Source: Saccharina japonica (lineage: Eukaryota; Sar; Phaeophyceae; Laminariales; Laminariaceae). Taken from it: 64,000 nucleotides of DNA. Shown here piece by piece: positions 1-11,147 of the stretch. A program made the translations under genes and the position numbers. Under the pieces are notes generated by a model that did no database searches, was not told the origin of the DNA, and worked only from the letters and a program-made list of their open reading frames with translations. Position 1 is the stretch's first letter, and each line of letters starts with the position of its first letter. The stretch is taken from contig MEHQ01003010.1 in the NCBI GenBank assembly GCA_008828725.1, forward strand, positions 1-64,000, written 5' to 3'.

Positions 1-2
1 TT

Positions 3-1771
3 AAGTGGTGGATTAGGAGGTGTTATACTTGCCAAGCAAGAAAAACGGCGCGAAGCACCGTCAGATGGCCATTATTTTCCTTGCCGCTACCTAGCCGCCC
101 GGGACAGATGGTACCTTTTGGTTTGTTGGGACCTTTGCCTGGAACAAAGAATGGCAATGTATACGTGTTTTTGATTGTAGATTTATTTAGCAGACACGCA
201 GAAGGATAAGCGTTAACAAAGGACGAGAAAACAGCCAGAGGATGTGCTGCGAGAATAGTAGATGATTATATCCCAAGGTGGGGATGTCTACATACCTTTT
301 TGTCGGATCTTGGAACTGAGTTTATATCTCAAGTGAGTAGGGCGGTGTACGAAACGTCGGGAGCAGTTAAGAAGTTCACGAGCTCCTATCATCCTCAGAC
401 GAACGGAATGGTTGAAAGGCTAAACCATATCCTTTGTCAGATGTTGTCGTATTTAATTGCGGACGACCAAAATAACTGGGATGAGATGTTGATGCATGCG
501 GTGGCTGCACATAGCAATAACGTTAGTCGAGGTACAGGTCTGGCCCCGAACGAGGCACAGATAGGCAGATACCCACGGTTACCTATGACGATACTGGAAG
601 GAAGAGGTGTTAAAGGACATCAGGGTCTGAAACAGAACCAATTGGACTATCTTGAACTCATGCGAGATAGGCAAGTGAAGGCGTATGAATTGGTAAAAGA
701 GGAGGACCGATTGATAAAAGCGAGACATGAAGCAGCGAACGAGAACCTTGCAGAGTTAATAAACCGACGTCCTAAGTATGAAGTGGGAGGATGGGTGTGG
801 ATTTATGACGATAAAAGCACGATTTCGGGTGGTGGAAAACATGTGCTTAAAACCCAGGAAACTGACTCGAAGAGTAGGAAGTTTTCTCTAGCCGCAAAGC
901 TGGCTCAGTGTTGGACAGGGCCATATAAGATTGTATTTGTAGGACCGGGTACCGCTAGTGATGGGAAAAAGGTGGGATCTAATTTGCTGTTGGTTGAGGT
1001 TCGAAAGGATGAACCTGGAAGGGAGATCAACGCAAGAGTATCCATGTATCGATGTAAGAAATGTTACAATCCGCACGAAGGAGCGGAAGGACCGAAATTT
1101 CTGCCATGGGCTATGAGCAGTTAGGTGCTGAACAAGTATTCAGAACGTTCACCACCTTTTCATCTGACAGCAGAAGACGTATGTATGGAGTTGGATGATT
1201 ACAAAATTAGGCCGATCCTTATCACGAAACACAGAATTCGCGAGGACTAGGAGGCAAAAACGCTGTCCAATACTATACTAGTTGGGACGAGGTGTCAGTT
1301 AAAACTTGGGAGCACGAAACTGATTTGGAACAATACGGTAGTTTAGTATTGAGATATTGGGCAGGAGACCCGATTCAAGTAGGTGGAGAAAATGCGAAGT
1401 ACAGACGATATCGAGTGCAACTTGCTAAACGTACACTTGCATGTGCGAGAGGCGAGAGACATGTCGCTACAGGATACAAAGTTTGTTGTGATACTCGAGG
1501 GAGACCAGGAATTTATGATCGTGACATTATCGGATCGTACATATATTTCAAAACTTCCCGCGCAGGTTGGCAACTGGCACGAGTTGTGATGGTGGCTGAA
1601 GATGGCGAGAGCAAGGAACTGCCTCACACCATCAAGTTGCTGGACTTGGGGGAGCGCTACAACGTGCATCTTTCCGAGGAGAAGCTGACAACCGTTAGCG
1701 AGGATGTTGGGACTTGGTGTTGGCACGCACACGTAACCTCTAAGAGTAGCAAGAAGTTTTTGCATGCGTAG
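3..1771 (+). pseudogene. Ty3/gypsy retrotransposon pol remnant: integrase and chromodomain
   Basis: This is the 3' part of a Ty3/gypsy-type pol gene that enters from the left edge. In one frame from base 3 it shows the end of an integrase zinc finger (CYTCQARK). The linker follows (GPLPGTKNGN), then the core with its first Asp (IVDLFSRH, about 175-200), second Asp (SDLGTEF, about 303) and catalytic Glu (HPQTNGMVERL, about 391-423). A GPY/F-like motif (WTGPYKIVFVG) lies near 910-945. Downstream, YYTSWDEV and TWEHETDL (about 1270-1330) resemble a chromodomain. The family's role is to insert the cDNA copy into the genome, with the chromodomain guiding the target site. The reading frame is broken by stops at 207-209, 1122-1124 and about 1248-1250 and by a frameshift near 1250, so the copy is dead. 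The 1292-1771 stretch stays open but its C-terminal half is not recognised. Family assignment rests on motifs. Confidence 0.85.
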
Positions 1772-1828
1772 TAAGTACGGGATTGGGGTGGGGGATTAAG
1801 AATAGGAGTCAAAGTACGTTTTATTTAA

Positions 1829-1978
1829 GTCAACAATAAGGGAATATGACAATACTTCCGAGCATTCGTCGGTGAAGCAAGCAATGCCAAGCACCTGTTG
1901 ACCTAGGACCACAATAAGGGAATATGACCGTACTTTGTACTGGTAGGTGAAGCAAGCATTGCCAAGCACCTGTGGTCC
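1829..1978. repeat. Two tandem 73-74-bp elements with covarying closing stems
   Basis: Unit 1 (1829-1902) and unit 2 (1906-1978) share ACAATAAGGGAATATGAC near the start and GGTGAAGCAAGCA...TGCCAAGCACCTGT near the end. Unit 1 is closed by GTCAACA (1829-1835) pairing with TGTTGAC (1896-1902). Unit 2 is closed by GGACCACA (1906-1913) pairing with TGTGGTCC (1971-1978). The closing stems differ in sequence but both pair perfectly. A second helix, GGTG/CACC, abuts the 3' strand of the closing stem in both units. The units follow a dead gypsy pol gene and may lie in its 3' UTR or LTR. They fit a structured RNA or a small inverted-repeat insert. No hammerhead core is seen. The function is unknown. 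Confidence 0.7.
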
Positions 1979-3003
1979 TCGAAAAAAATAAATTGGAGTA
2001 GTCCCTATTATTAGCTAGTTAACTTTGTCCTAGTTGTTACAGCAGCAGTATCACGTAACAGTAGTTATTTAATTATGCACTCTTCTGAGAGTGACAATGA
2101 ACTTGGAGGGGCAAATGTGGTGATACTGAGTTTTGTCTAGCTTGTAATATACATAATTCAGTGTCATTGGAGTTTAGTATGAGATCGAGGGTTTCAATGT
2201 AAGACAGTAGAATGTCTATCGAGGGGAAGAATTCGTAGAATTGTAAAGGAACGGTGTTTTGAAGGACAGCTGACTACGTTTTATTGGAGAATCGTAGGAG
2301 ATGAGCTGCTGAAGGACAGTTGAGTACGTTCTATGAGGAAATGAGAGATTCCAGAAAAGTATTACAGGTCAGTTGAGAGTGTTTGAAATCAGTTGAGAGA
2401 ATAAGTACAGTAACGAACCGATCATCAGCAGAGAGTACGATGATCAACGGAAGTAAAGGAAAGAGTTGAAGATAGGGTACCTGGAGAAGTAATAGCTTTT
2501 TAGTATAGGATGTCTTGAAAATAGTCTTGAAGCTTGAGAGATAAGCTTTTGAGAGGAGCGGCACGCAAGTCTCTGACCACGTGGGTCTAGGAAGAGTGGA
2601 ATAGGAAGAGCAGTTGGAGACAGCTAGACGAGCGACGGTGCCCCNCCCCNCCCCCCCTCGTTCAGTACTCGTTTTCCCAGCCTTCATCTGCAACCGAGAA
2701 GATAATCAAAGACTAAAACTATCCTTGAATCGAGCTACTGCGGTATTGATACGTCGAACCAATCAGCACATAGCATCTGCTGCTGCTGTGTGTGTAAAGA
2801 GAAAGAGCTACAACCCGCTTTCACAGGTGACCTTGAGGAGTTCCACATCTGTGATGAATATTGTTTGCGCAGGGGGAAGGGGGGTTGTGATGATCTGGGA
2901 GCTGCGAAGGTCGCGCTGGCGCGGGTATGAGTACATGCAACGCCTCGCCACGTGTATTAGTACATATCACAGCAGCAGCAGCACAACAGCAGTAGTACAG
3001 TAC
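1979..3003. other. No gene seen; contains two unresolved bases
   Basis: There is no supported gene here. A short direct repeat (GAAGGACAGYTGASTACGTT) occurs near 2261 and 2308. A C-rich run at 2641-2657 holds N at 2645 and 2650, so any reading frame across it is unreliable. CAG-type triplets occur near 2775-2795 and 2975-2998. Confidence 0.5.
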
Positions 3004-3157
3004 AGGACACCTAATAAGAAACAAGGAATATGGTCCAGGCTCGATTTGGTATTTGCGAGAGGGTGCTTTCTACACTGATTTCAAGATATTATTAACGACT
3101 CCCGAATTTCTTATTTTCCTCTAAATCCTCATTAGCCTGTTTCTTATTAGGTGTCCT
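3004..3157. mobile_element. Small foldback/MITE-like element
   Basis: AGGACACCTAATAAGAAACA (3004-3023) is repeated in perfect inverse orientation at 3138-3157, which bounds a 154-bp unit. No coding potential is seen inside. No clear target-site duplication is visible, so the superfamily is unknown. Confidence 0.55.
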
Positions 3158-4638
3158 CCTGGACTGCTGTACGTCAACGCTCGGATGCTTCGTTGTGTCA
3201 AATTTCAAAATAATACCAAGACAGGTCGACTCGAGCGCACTCGGCGCGTCGCCGCCAGACCAGAGGCAGCCAGCGTGGCTTCCGACGCTTGGGTTATACC
3301 GGCTGTAGTTTGGCGCTGGCGTATAGCACACAGACACAGGCAGAGCATACCAATACCTGAGGCAGTTCAAACGCTGCTTATTTTATGCCAACAACAATGA
3401 GCAGTAGAGGCAGGTAGAGGGCAGGTATCCAGACCGCTCGGTATCATAGCTGCTGCATTGCACATACAGCTCTGTCCCGTAATATAGGAACTTTTTAATG
3501 TAGTTACGTATTAATTTCAATACATTTCTTATATTTCGGGACGGAGTGGTACCAAGAAGAGCGTAGAGGCAAGGAAGAATCAGACACCGCATCACCTCCA
3601 AATACAACGTGCATAGTAGTAGGAATGGCTGCGGTAATAACCACACCTCCCCCGATAAAAACACAAAAGCTTGACCCACGTCAAGAAGTCAGTCGCTGTG
3701 CTGAGTGTTCTCTCCTCCCGCGTGCATGTGACATCCACCCTCCGAGAGAGCCTATCTGACGAGCAAAGCTCATGCCTGATGATGGCACCGCTACTTTATA
3801 CGCACCTGGTATTTTATCGCACTGCATCTATCTGCGTACCGTATCTGCGTACAGCGTATCCGAGAGATTATTTTACGTTTTTGGCAGATTTTCCAGGTGC
3901 GTACGTATGTTTGTTCATTGTGCGTGCGGATCACTTTGATTGCACGTATTATTTTTTTCGGATCATACGGTCCGGACCGCCCACCCAAAATGCAAGTGAT
4001 TTCATTTCCCAACTATCATTTTCACACCCTCCCCAGCCGCTCATTGGTCGTGCGCTGTACGGCCTTCTCATGTTCGTGATGCCTCTTCAGTTTAACAGTT
4101 ACATGACGATTCAGGATTTTATGTGTTGAGGATTATGTGGATCTTGACGACTGGGTGCATATATATGTGACGACGCACACTGCTGTCACTTCCTGCTATT
4201 CGTACCCCTAATAAACGACTTGAATCATCAAACCATCGCTTGTCTCTGGGTGTGTTTTGACTATCTTGCTTGGAGCTGACGAACACCGCAAAGAGGAGGC
4301 GTCGTTTGCGGATGGTCATCTCAACGCTCACGCATTGTGCCTTCTTGAGAGCCTTGGCGGACGACATGATGATAAGATGGTCGATGCGTTGTCGGCGATG
4401 GAAACTAATGGTCCGTACGTATGAGGAAGTTGTGGTGTGCCGTTCGGAGCTCAGCAAAGTGCTCCTGGACAAGGGTCCACGTCACACACCTGTACAACAG
4501 TGTCTCCATCACCTCGCGGCCTTTAGCATGCGCACATTTAGAGTAAACGGGACATCCTCCATATCATACAGCTCCCGCTTGAACCGCGATCAGCACCTCC
4601 AACACTCTGATTAACAACAATCTTCTCTTACGATAGAT
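3158..4638. other. No gene recognised
   Basis: Open frames of up to 150 codons occur on both strands, but none has a recognisable motif, a convincing start context or a splice structure. A purely spurious origin is the simplest reading. Confidence 0.4.
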
Positions 4639-4825
4639 TGAGACTGGAGACAAGCAACGCGGATGATACTCAATCGATTGCGATACTACTGGTAACACAT
4701 TGGACAACACTTACTACTTGGTCGATCATAATGCGGCCCTTTCTCAACACCTTTTTTTTAAGTTAAGGGGAAGACCGGAGACTAGCAACGCGAATGTTAC
4801 TCATTCGATTGCGATACTAACACAA
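4639..4825. repeat. Imperfect direct duplication
   Basis: The stretch near 4639-4692 and the one near 4771-4825 share the order GGAGAC-AGCAACGCG-AT-TACTCA-TCGATTGCGATACTA with a few substitutions. The segment just right of it is LTR-like on the - strand, so this may be part of a rearranged LTR. Confidence 0.5.
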
Positions 4826-4859
4826 TTAAGACCACACGGTAGGAAAGCCTTGTATTTTG

Positions 4860-4910
4860 CTATAGCGGGTAAAATATCGATAAATTACCCAGCCCAGCGT
4901 AATCCTAACA
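4860..4910 (-). mobile_element. LTR fragment, same family as the LTR at 13841
   Basis: Read on the - strand from 4910, the sequence starts TGTTAGGATTACGC and continues with CTGGGCTGGGTAAT, ATCGATATTTTACCC and a TATAGC box. The same blocks in the same order open the LTR at 13841. LTRs characteristically start with TG. Only the first ~50 bases are confidently matched; the far end is not found. Confidence 0.6.
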
Positions 4911-5418
4911 CCACCCGACAATGTGTAGCGATATTATTCGTAAAAAATACTGCTGCTGTGCCAACATGATGAAATCTCACATATTTCATTCACCCAGGCC
5001 CCAATAAGTCCACACCTAAAACGGTGATTTGCAACCGCCGATACTACGAAAACTAGGTGTCTTCAATTAGCCCTACACCTCCAACCTCCTCCCCGTTGAC
5101 TTCCGAGGAAGCATCGAACGACAACCCCCTCTCCATATAAGGTCCTTGTTTGCAACTGCTACATTATGATGATTATCCCGCCTTGAGACAGGAACAAGCA
5201 ATCCTTCGATATTTTTGCCCAAATAATCGTAAGTATCTTGACATCCGACAACAATGTATAGCATGAGCTTCAACGTTCATCACTCATAAGCACCCGAAAA
5301 AATAAAACAGCGGAAATAAATAGTGTCCTTCCTACGTATTGACTTGTTTTTTTTAATACGAGCCGCTCACGCTTGTGGCCCTACCGCCGTGGGGGCGGGG
5401 GGGGCTCTTATTCCCTAG

Positions 5419-5864
5419 TATTATTGGATAGAAAAGACAAGTAATAATACGAAGAAAGGAGATCACGTACGAATAGGAGAGGATGGATTTAGGTAGTCTT
5501 GCAGATATCGAGCGCACAAGTTCAGAAGTTCGCTAGCCTGGAGTCCTCTCTGATCGAACGACGAGATGGCGAGCCAGCGGGGTCGGGTGAGACTGTTGTA
5601 AACGAGTATCAGGCGAGTGCAGTCAGTATGCAAGGATTTGTAGGCGGCCAGTGAAGAAGAAGGATGAATGAAGCTCAATTATAACGGATTTGTCAATCTC
5701 ATCTCATCACACTCCAAGCAGAAACGCATAATATTGTACACGTGTAAAAGACGGAAGAACCTGCTCCGGTTTGTGATCACCTTTTAGTGGACAGCTAGCA
5801 AGGCCACAGTACCTCGCTGGTGAGACTCGCCAGACCGAGCGAGTCGAGTCAACATGTTATTACA
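5419..5864 (+). repeat. Left direct repeat (putative 5' LTR)
   Basis: Starts TATTATTGGATAGAAAAGAC and ends CATGTTATTACA. It matches 9957-10404 with scattered substitutions and small indels. Its left flank (CCTAG) does not match the right flank of the other copy (GTGTT), so no target-site duplication is seen. Confidence 0.65.
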
Positions 5865-6326
5865 TTGGCGTCGTCATGGATACTGTCTTTTCGGGTGTAT
5901 GCTTGCATACGCTTGGAGTCCCTGTCGGGGAAGCGAGTGACCATTTCCGATTTGTAGCCATCTTCATCACGATTGTATATTGCGCTGTTTGACATTTCTG
6001 ATCATACCGCTGTATACTACTGCTGTATACCGCAGTACAGCAGTACTGCTGATGCGCTGAATTCTGCTGCTGCTGTATCGCAGCACACGACAGTTTGCGC
6101 TCAATTGTCTGCCTCGTTTTCGGTTTCCGCAGCCTTGCCTTCCGTTGCTAGCGGCTTCTCACTCCAGCGCGTTCGTCCGCGCGTTGGTTTTATCACTCGT
6201 TAGGCGATACGAGTCCTTCCGTGCGTTGCTATGACGTACGAGTAGCGATCAAGGTGGTACATACATACCCGCCAGTGTTCACACCACCTTACAGTCGAAA
6301 GCGTTGGGCTCAGCGAAACCAATTAT

Positions 6327-6956
6327 TTGTTTTTCGCAAACACGAGCCAAACGCGCTCGTCCACGGGTAGTCGGTCTCCATACGATACCAACGACGTAGG
6401 CAGCCGACCTACGTCAGCGGCACCTTCGGCAATATTCCCACTTTTAGAAGACAGCGAAGTAACCGGACCTCCTTTTACCACCCGCTGTTTGCCTGCCGAG
6501 GCCTGTAGGGTAGACTCCCCGGTTCGTGTTTTGTCGTATTGCCCCTCTTTGAAGGGTGATGCGATACCGCCCGGACCAAAGTGTAGCCAATCTATCAGAT
6601 TTTCCGAGAATAGTACAGTACGAATTGTTACGCAGTGTATCGGAAATATCCAACCCACCGAGAACAGAGTGGTATTTTCTGTCGCACAACGAGACGCCGG
6701 TAAACACGGGGGTCATGACCTACGTTTACCAGCATCTTTAGATCGGAGCATGGATGAGCCATGTTTCGATGACCAGGTTAATGATAGTAGCAAATCAGGA
6801 GGGGAATTGGATGCTCCCCGGTCGTTTGTACACACGACACCGTTGGGTGTGATTGGTAGTGCGGAGCCACGCATGAGGCTGGCTTCGCCCATTGCACCCT
6901 CCCTTTATCCAGGGCCAGAAAACAAGGGCTGTTGGCAAGGTTCCTTGTTTAGGTGA
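6327..6956 (+). CDS. Unrecognised 209-codon ORF inside the 5419-10404 unit
   Basis: This is the longest frame inside the repeat-bounded unit. It starts MFFANTSQTRSS and is rich in Ser, Pro and Arg, with no zinc knuckle, protease or other motif I can name. A different frame (6892-7215) overlaps its end and stays open for 107 codons, so a frameshifted longer protein is possible. In an LTR element this would be the gag position, but nothing in the sequence confirms gag. A chance ORF is equally possible. Confidence 0.25.
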   Translation: MFFANTSQTRSSTGSRSPYDTNDVGSRPTSAAPSAIFPLLEDSEVTGPPFTTRCLPAEACRVDSPVRVLSYCPSLKGDAIPPGPKCSQSIRFSENSTVRIVTQCIGNIQPTENRVVFSVAQRDAGKHGGHDLRLPASLDRSMDEPCFDDQVNDSSKSGGELDAPRSFVHTTPLGVIGSAEPRMRLASPIAPSLYPGPENKGCWQGSLFR

Positions 6957-8882
6957 ACTGCAGAGTAATGTTGATTGCGGAGAAGTTTCAAATTCCTACA
7001 GAGTTGCACCCTTGTCGCTGATCGCTGAAGCAGGCGGCGCGACACCCACGTATATTTCCAAGTTGGTCGAGCCTGTAGCGCCGACGAAATCCCCTGTGCT
7101 GTCGCTTAAACGTTACGCACATCCTCTCGATCGGTGGGGACGGCAAGCCGCCGCCTTTGTCGGTTGTAACAGAAAATTCGATTTGGTTACCAGCGTGGTC
7201 AGAGTCTCATCATGAGGATGCAGACTCCCGAAACCCGTCTGTGATAGACATGTTTTGTTCAATTAGCGCTGATATGCGATGGATGGATAAGCTCCCAACA
7301 GCCACACTAGACTGTGAGCGAGGCACTGCAACACGCAGTGTGTAGAAGATAGTTTAAGATGTCTTTATTATGTCGGCCCGGAAAGGGGTAGACGAATGCA
7401 GGGGGAAAGGTGGAGTGGGTCATGTTGGCCAACTCTCCACAGCCCAGTAACAACCGCTCGTAGTCGAATACCTAAACCTCCTCGCATAGTGCCTACTCGT
7501 ACATACCCGTGGGACTGCTCGTGGGTGATACCACGAGACGATCCCTGTAACTTACCTCCGTGACACAACGTATGTAACCGTAACTTATTGCTAGGCTGTT
7601 CGTTGAGACAAGCTATATCGAACATGTTTGTGATAGACACCCCAGTTTGTTTTGTTTGTTTTTGCCAGAATTTCACCGTTTCAGAGAGAGGCGTTAAAAA
7701 CAAAAAACGAACCCCTCTCACCAGACACCCCACGTCAAAGTACACGCAGGACCGCATGCGAGACGCTCGCGGGCCGGCAAAGCTTTGATAGATACGGGTT
7801 CCCCGCCGTCGTTTGTATCGTATTCATTTTTCGAGAGTATACTTGCATCGGGCGCTGTTTCGCTGTCAGCAGTTCAGCGCGTCTGTGAGCGTCAATGGTC
7901 AACATATATTTGATCACCGTTTACATCGAAACACGCAGCAGTTGCCCAGTATCGACGGGGTTATATTTGTCTCGGCTCCTGGAACCTTGGAGTCCGACCG
8001 AAGTGGTGGTTGATACACGTGGATGTCAACTGCCTCTTTCCCTTTTGAATCATATTAGTCTGTCCCCGGGAAACACTATGAGTGCCAGTGTTGTCTCTAT
8101 CGATCAATCAGTTGGATAACCGGCAGCTCATCGGGGTTCCTGACATAATCTAGGGTATAGATCCGATTTAGTGTAGGATAATGTGGCAGAACCTACAGTC
8201 GGTTTCCGTAACCGTCCCACCCAACATAACACCGATCGATGTCGTACGCGGGCATCGGTCGAACGATAGGTTTAGCAGGTCGGTATGTCAGCGAGAGAGA
8301 AATCCGAATGGTAGATAGACGGTCGTATAGTAGCGTGTCAAGCCGCGAAAAACCCCAATTGTTTTTCTGCCGCTGATTTCCCTCCCGCTTCCATTTTCGC
8401 TGAGGGAGAGGGTATCGTTCGACTTTCCAGATCCATTCCAGGATTTTTGAACGAACTCAAGTATTATTATCGTACGAATCGTCGATTTTAGAAGTGAAAA
8501 TAGATCAGCATTGATTTGTCAATAATGTTTTGTTGGTGTGCCGAGGCTTTATCATCAACGACGTAGGAGCCGATAACAGGCGTTTCCGAACGTACCAACG
8601 CCTCGCCGCACAACGCGCGGAATATCGTTGGCGTAGCACTGTTTACTGCCCGACAGGTTACGTTTTTACTCCAGAGCATCAGAAACCGGCAGGATATATT
8701 GACGAAAGGCGTGAAGGAGCTCGCAAGTATGTCATGGTGGATATTGGAGGACGGCGGCTAGGAAGCATCCCCAGCGTCCGACCCGAAGGGGACATCCGAT
8801 AACCTACGCCGCCATAATTGTTTGTTTGGGGAAATGTTTTCATGGATTCTGGGTAGGCCTATTGCATGGAACTATGGTGTTT

Positions 8883-9190
8883 GATTGGAACCGCTTGCAT
8901 CAACACCCCAAGAATATGTTGAGGCAGCCGTCCGGGATACAGAGTTTTGAGTGGAACCGTTGCATCAACACCCCCAGCTTTTTGTTGAAGCAGCCGTTCG
9001 GGATATGATAGATTGGAACCGTTGCATCAACACCCCCAGATTTTTGCTAAAGCAGCCGTTCGGGATATGATAGATTGGAACCGTTGGGTCAACACCGCCA
9101 GACTTTTGTTGAAACAGCCGTTCGGGATGTGATATTTGGGGGGATTGGAACAGATAACTTCGACATCGCCAAATTTTGTTGAAGCTAATG
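8883..9190 (+). repeat. Tandem minisatellite, ~62-69-bp unit, about 4.5 copies
   Basis: Units begin at 8883, 8949, 9011, 9073 and 9142 with variants of GATTGGAACCGTTGCATCAA, continue with CACCCCCAG and TTTGTTGAAGCAGCCGTTCG, and end GGGATATGATA. The last unit is strongly diverged. The array lies inside the 5419-10404 unit. Apparent ORFs across it are by-products of the repeats. Confidence 0.85.
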
Positions 9191-9956
9191 CTCGGGGAAG
9201 GTTTGATTAGGAAGTATTCGACGATTGACTCTGTGTTGGCTGCAAAGGTAATTTCTAGGTTGTCACTCCACGAGACTTTGAGGGGCATAACTTGGTTACT
9301 AAATTGCGCCTGAGTCGCCGTTTAGAGATTACTACAGGGCCGTTGTTTCAGCAATGGTTTCACGGACAGGGTTTGATTTAGAGGAAAGGGGGGGGCGGAA
9401 GAATGACGGGGAGAGATGGGCTTAAAATGCCTGATTGCCGTCAGGTTGCGAAGGAGATTGAGAACTAATAGAGGAAAATAGTAGGATGGGGTTTCGATTA
9501 TGTTGACGCGTTTTTGGGGTTTAACATGAGAAGCCAGGTTTTGAGTGAATTGGGTTCTGGGATTTTTGGAATTCATTAACCGTTTCAGTAATATTCAATT
9601 TTGACTATCGCCTGTTAAAAGTTGAGGGTTATTGCACACTTCTTACATAATGGTCGGTTATTGCTTTTGAGTTAAAAACACTATGTTTACTACTAAAAAA
9701 TAGGGAGAGAGAATGTTGTAATAAGTGTGCAACATGCATCTGAGCAAAAGAGAGTTGAAATAAGTTGCTTGGAAGTTTATTGTAGGAAGATGAGGATGCG
9801 GAAAGACTATCTGAAAAGGGGTATTATATTATATGGGAAAATAGAGTACAAGATACCCGTACGTGGTCACGACAGTAGCGGTTGAACAATAGTTGATGGT
9901 TCATCGGGTTCAGTCATTTAGTAGGCTTTTTGAGTATTAGGGTCGAATACGTCGTA

Positions 9957-10404
9957 TATTATTGGATAGAAAAGACTAGTAATACGTAGAAAGGAGATCA
10001 CGTACGAGTAGGAGAGGACGGATTTGGGTTGCCTCGACTTGCAGATATCGAGCGCACGAGTTCAGAAGTTCGCTAGCCTGGAGTCGTCTCTTATCGAATG
10101 ATGAGATGGCAAGCCAGCGGGGTCGGGTGAGACTGATGTACGCGAGAGCCAGGCGAGTGCAGTCAGTATGAAAGGATTTGTAGGCGGCCAGTAAAGAAGA
10201 AGGATGAATAAAGCTCAACTACACAGGATTTGTCAATCTCATCTCATCACACTTCAAGCAGAAATGCATAATATTGTACACGTGTAAAAGACGGAAGAAC
10301 CTGCTCCGGTTTGTGATCACCTTTCAGTGGACAGCTAGCAAGGCCACAGTGCCTCGCTGGTGAGACTCGCCAGACCAAGCGAGTCGAGTCCACATGTCAT
10401 TACA
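9957..10404 (+). repeat. Right direct repeat (putative 3' LTR)
   Basis: Starts TATTATTGGATAGAAAAGAC and ends CATGTCATTACA, parallel to 5419-5864. Both copies keep an open - strand frame (MSFIHPSS...), which is more likely a by-product of sequence similarity than a gene. Confidence 0.65.
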
Positions 10405-11138
10405 GTGTTTCTGGAAGAAAAAAAAAAACGAACATTCTCTGCATCTTTACTTCCAAAAAAACATAAATACATTTATATATTTTTATTTCAATAATACGAA
10501 GAGTGTACTTATGACTGGACTGTTTAGACAATTGATTTCATCCGCTCTCGGCGTTGTGCAGGTGATCTGACCTTCCGATTTAATAGAAAACGAAAACTCG
10601 AGAAGAAACAAGACAAAAACTGAACCCGGAACCTCATTTATATTTCAATCTTACAAGGTTTCCATTCAACAGATGTAGAAATAGAGGTCGCCAAACGATT
10701 CCTTTCATCGAGCTACAGGTCATCTGATTTTTTTTTTCTCATCGCAACGATATTTCTCGAAATATTCACTGTTTTGTACAAAATAGTTGATTTGGCTATG
10801 ATTATGCCCTCGACAACCTGGAACTTACTTGGTTTTAGAGTGGCCGAAAAACAACTGAAAAAATATTATTTGTTCGCTCAGCCCTGGTGATTACGACTGT
10901 GTTCAGCGTTTCTTGCAACTCGTCGTATTTCAAAAGTTATTAGCCGAAAACAGATTGGACAAACTGTACTGCACGGACCATACCAGTTTGAGTACCTGGT
11001 AGGGATTACTTTCCTATAGTAAAATCAATATACTGTGTATTTAGGCCACATATCGGTCAAGACGCCGAGTAATTCGATACTTATTTTATTTACGAGTACG
11101 TGATCGCATCAGCATAATAGGGAAGACGTCCATGTCAC
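10405..11138. other. AT-rich interval, nothing recognised
   Basis: No reading frame, repeat or RNA gene can be supported. A purine run and AT-rich stretches follow the direct repeat at 10404. Confidence 0.5.
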
Positions 11139-11147
11139 ATTTGTTTT

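Larger units (their letters stand above)
5419..10404 (+). mobile_element. LTR-retrotransposon-like unit bounded by ~447-bp direct repeats
   Basis: Two closely similar direct repeats (5419-5864 and 9957-10404) enclose about 4.1 kb. One base after the left repeat comes TGGCGTCGTCATGG (from 5866), which has the position and TGG start expected of a tRNA primer-binding site. Against this, there is no polypurine tract before the right repeat, no TG...CA termini and no evident 5-bp target duplication. The interior has no recognisable reverse transcriptase or integrase. It could be a large non-autonomous LTR element, or a segmental duplication of one repeat. The size of about 5 kb fits the former. 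Confidence 0.5.

Noticed and set aside
1829-1978. Hammerhead ribozymes
   Set aside because: The stems fit a junction fold, but the CUGANGA and GAAA core sequences are absent on both strands.
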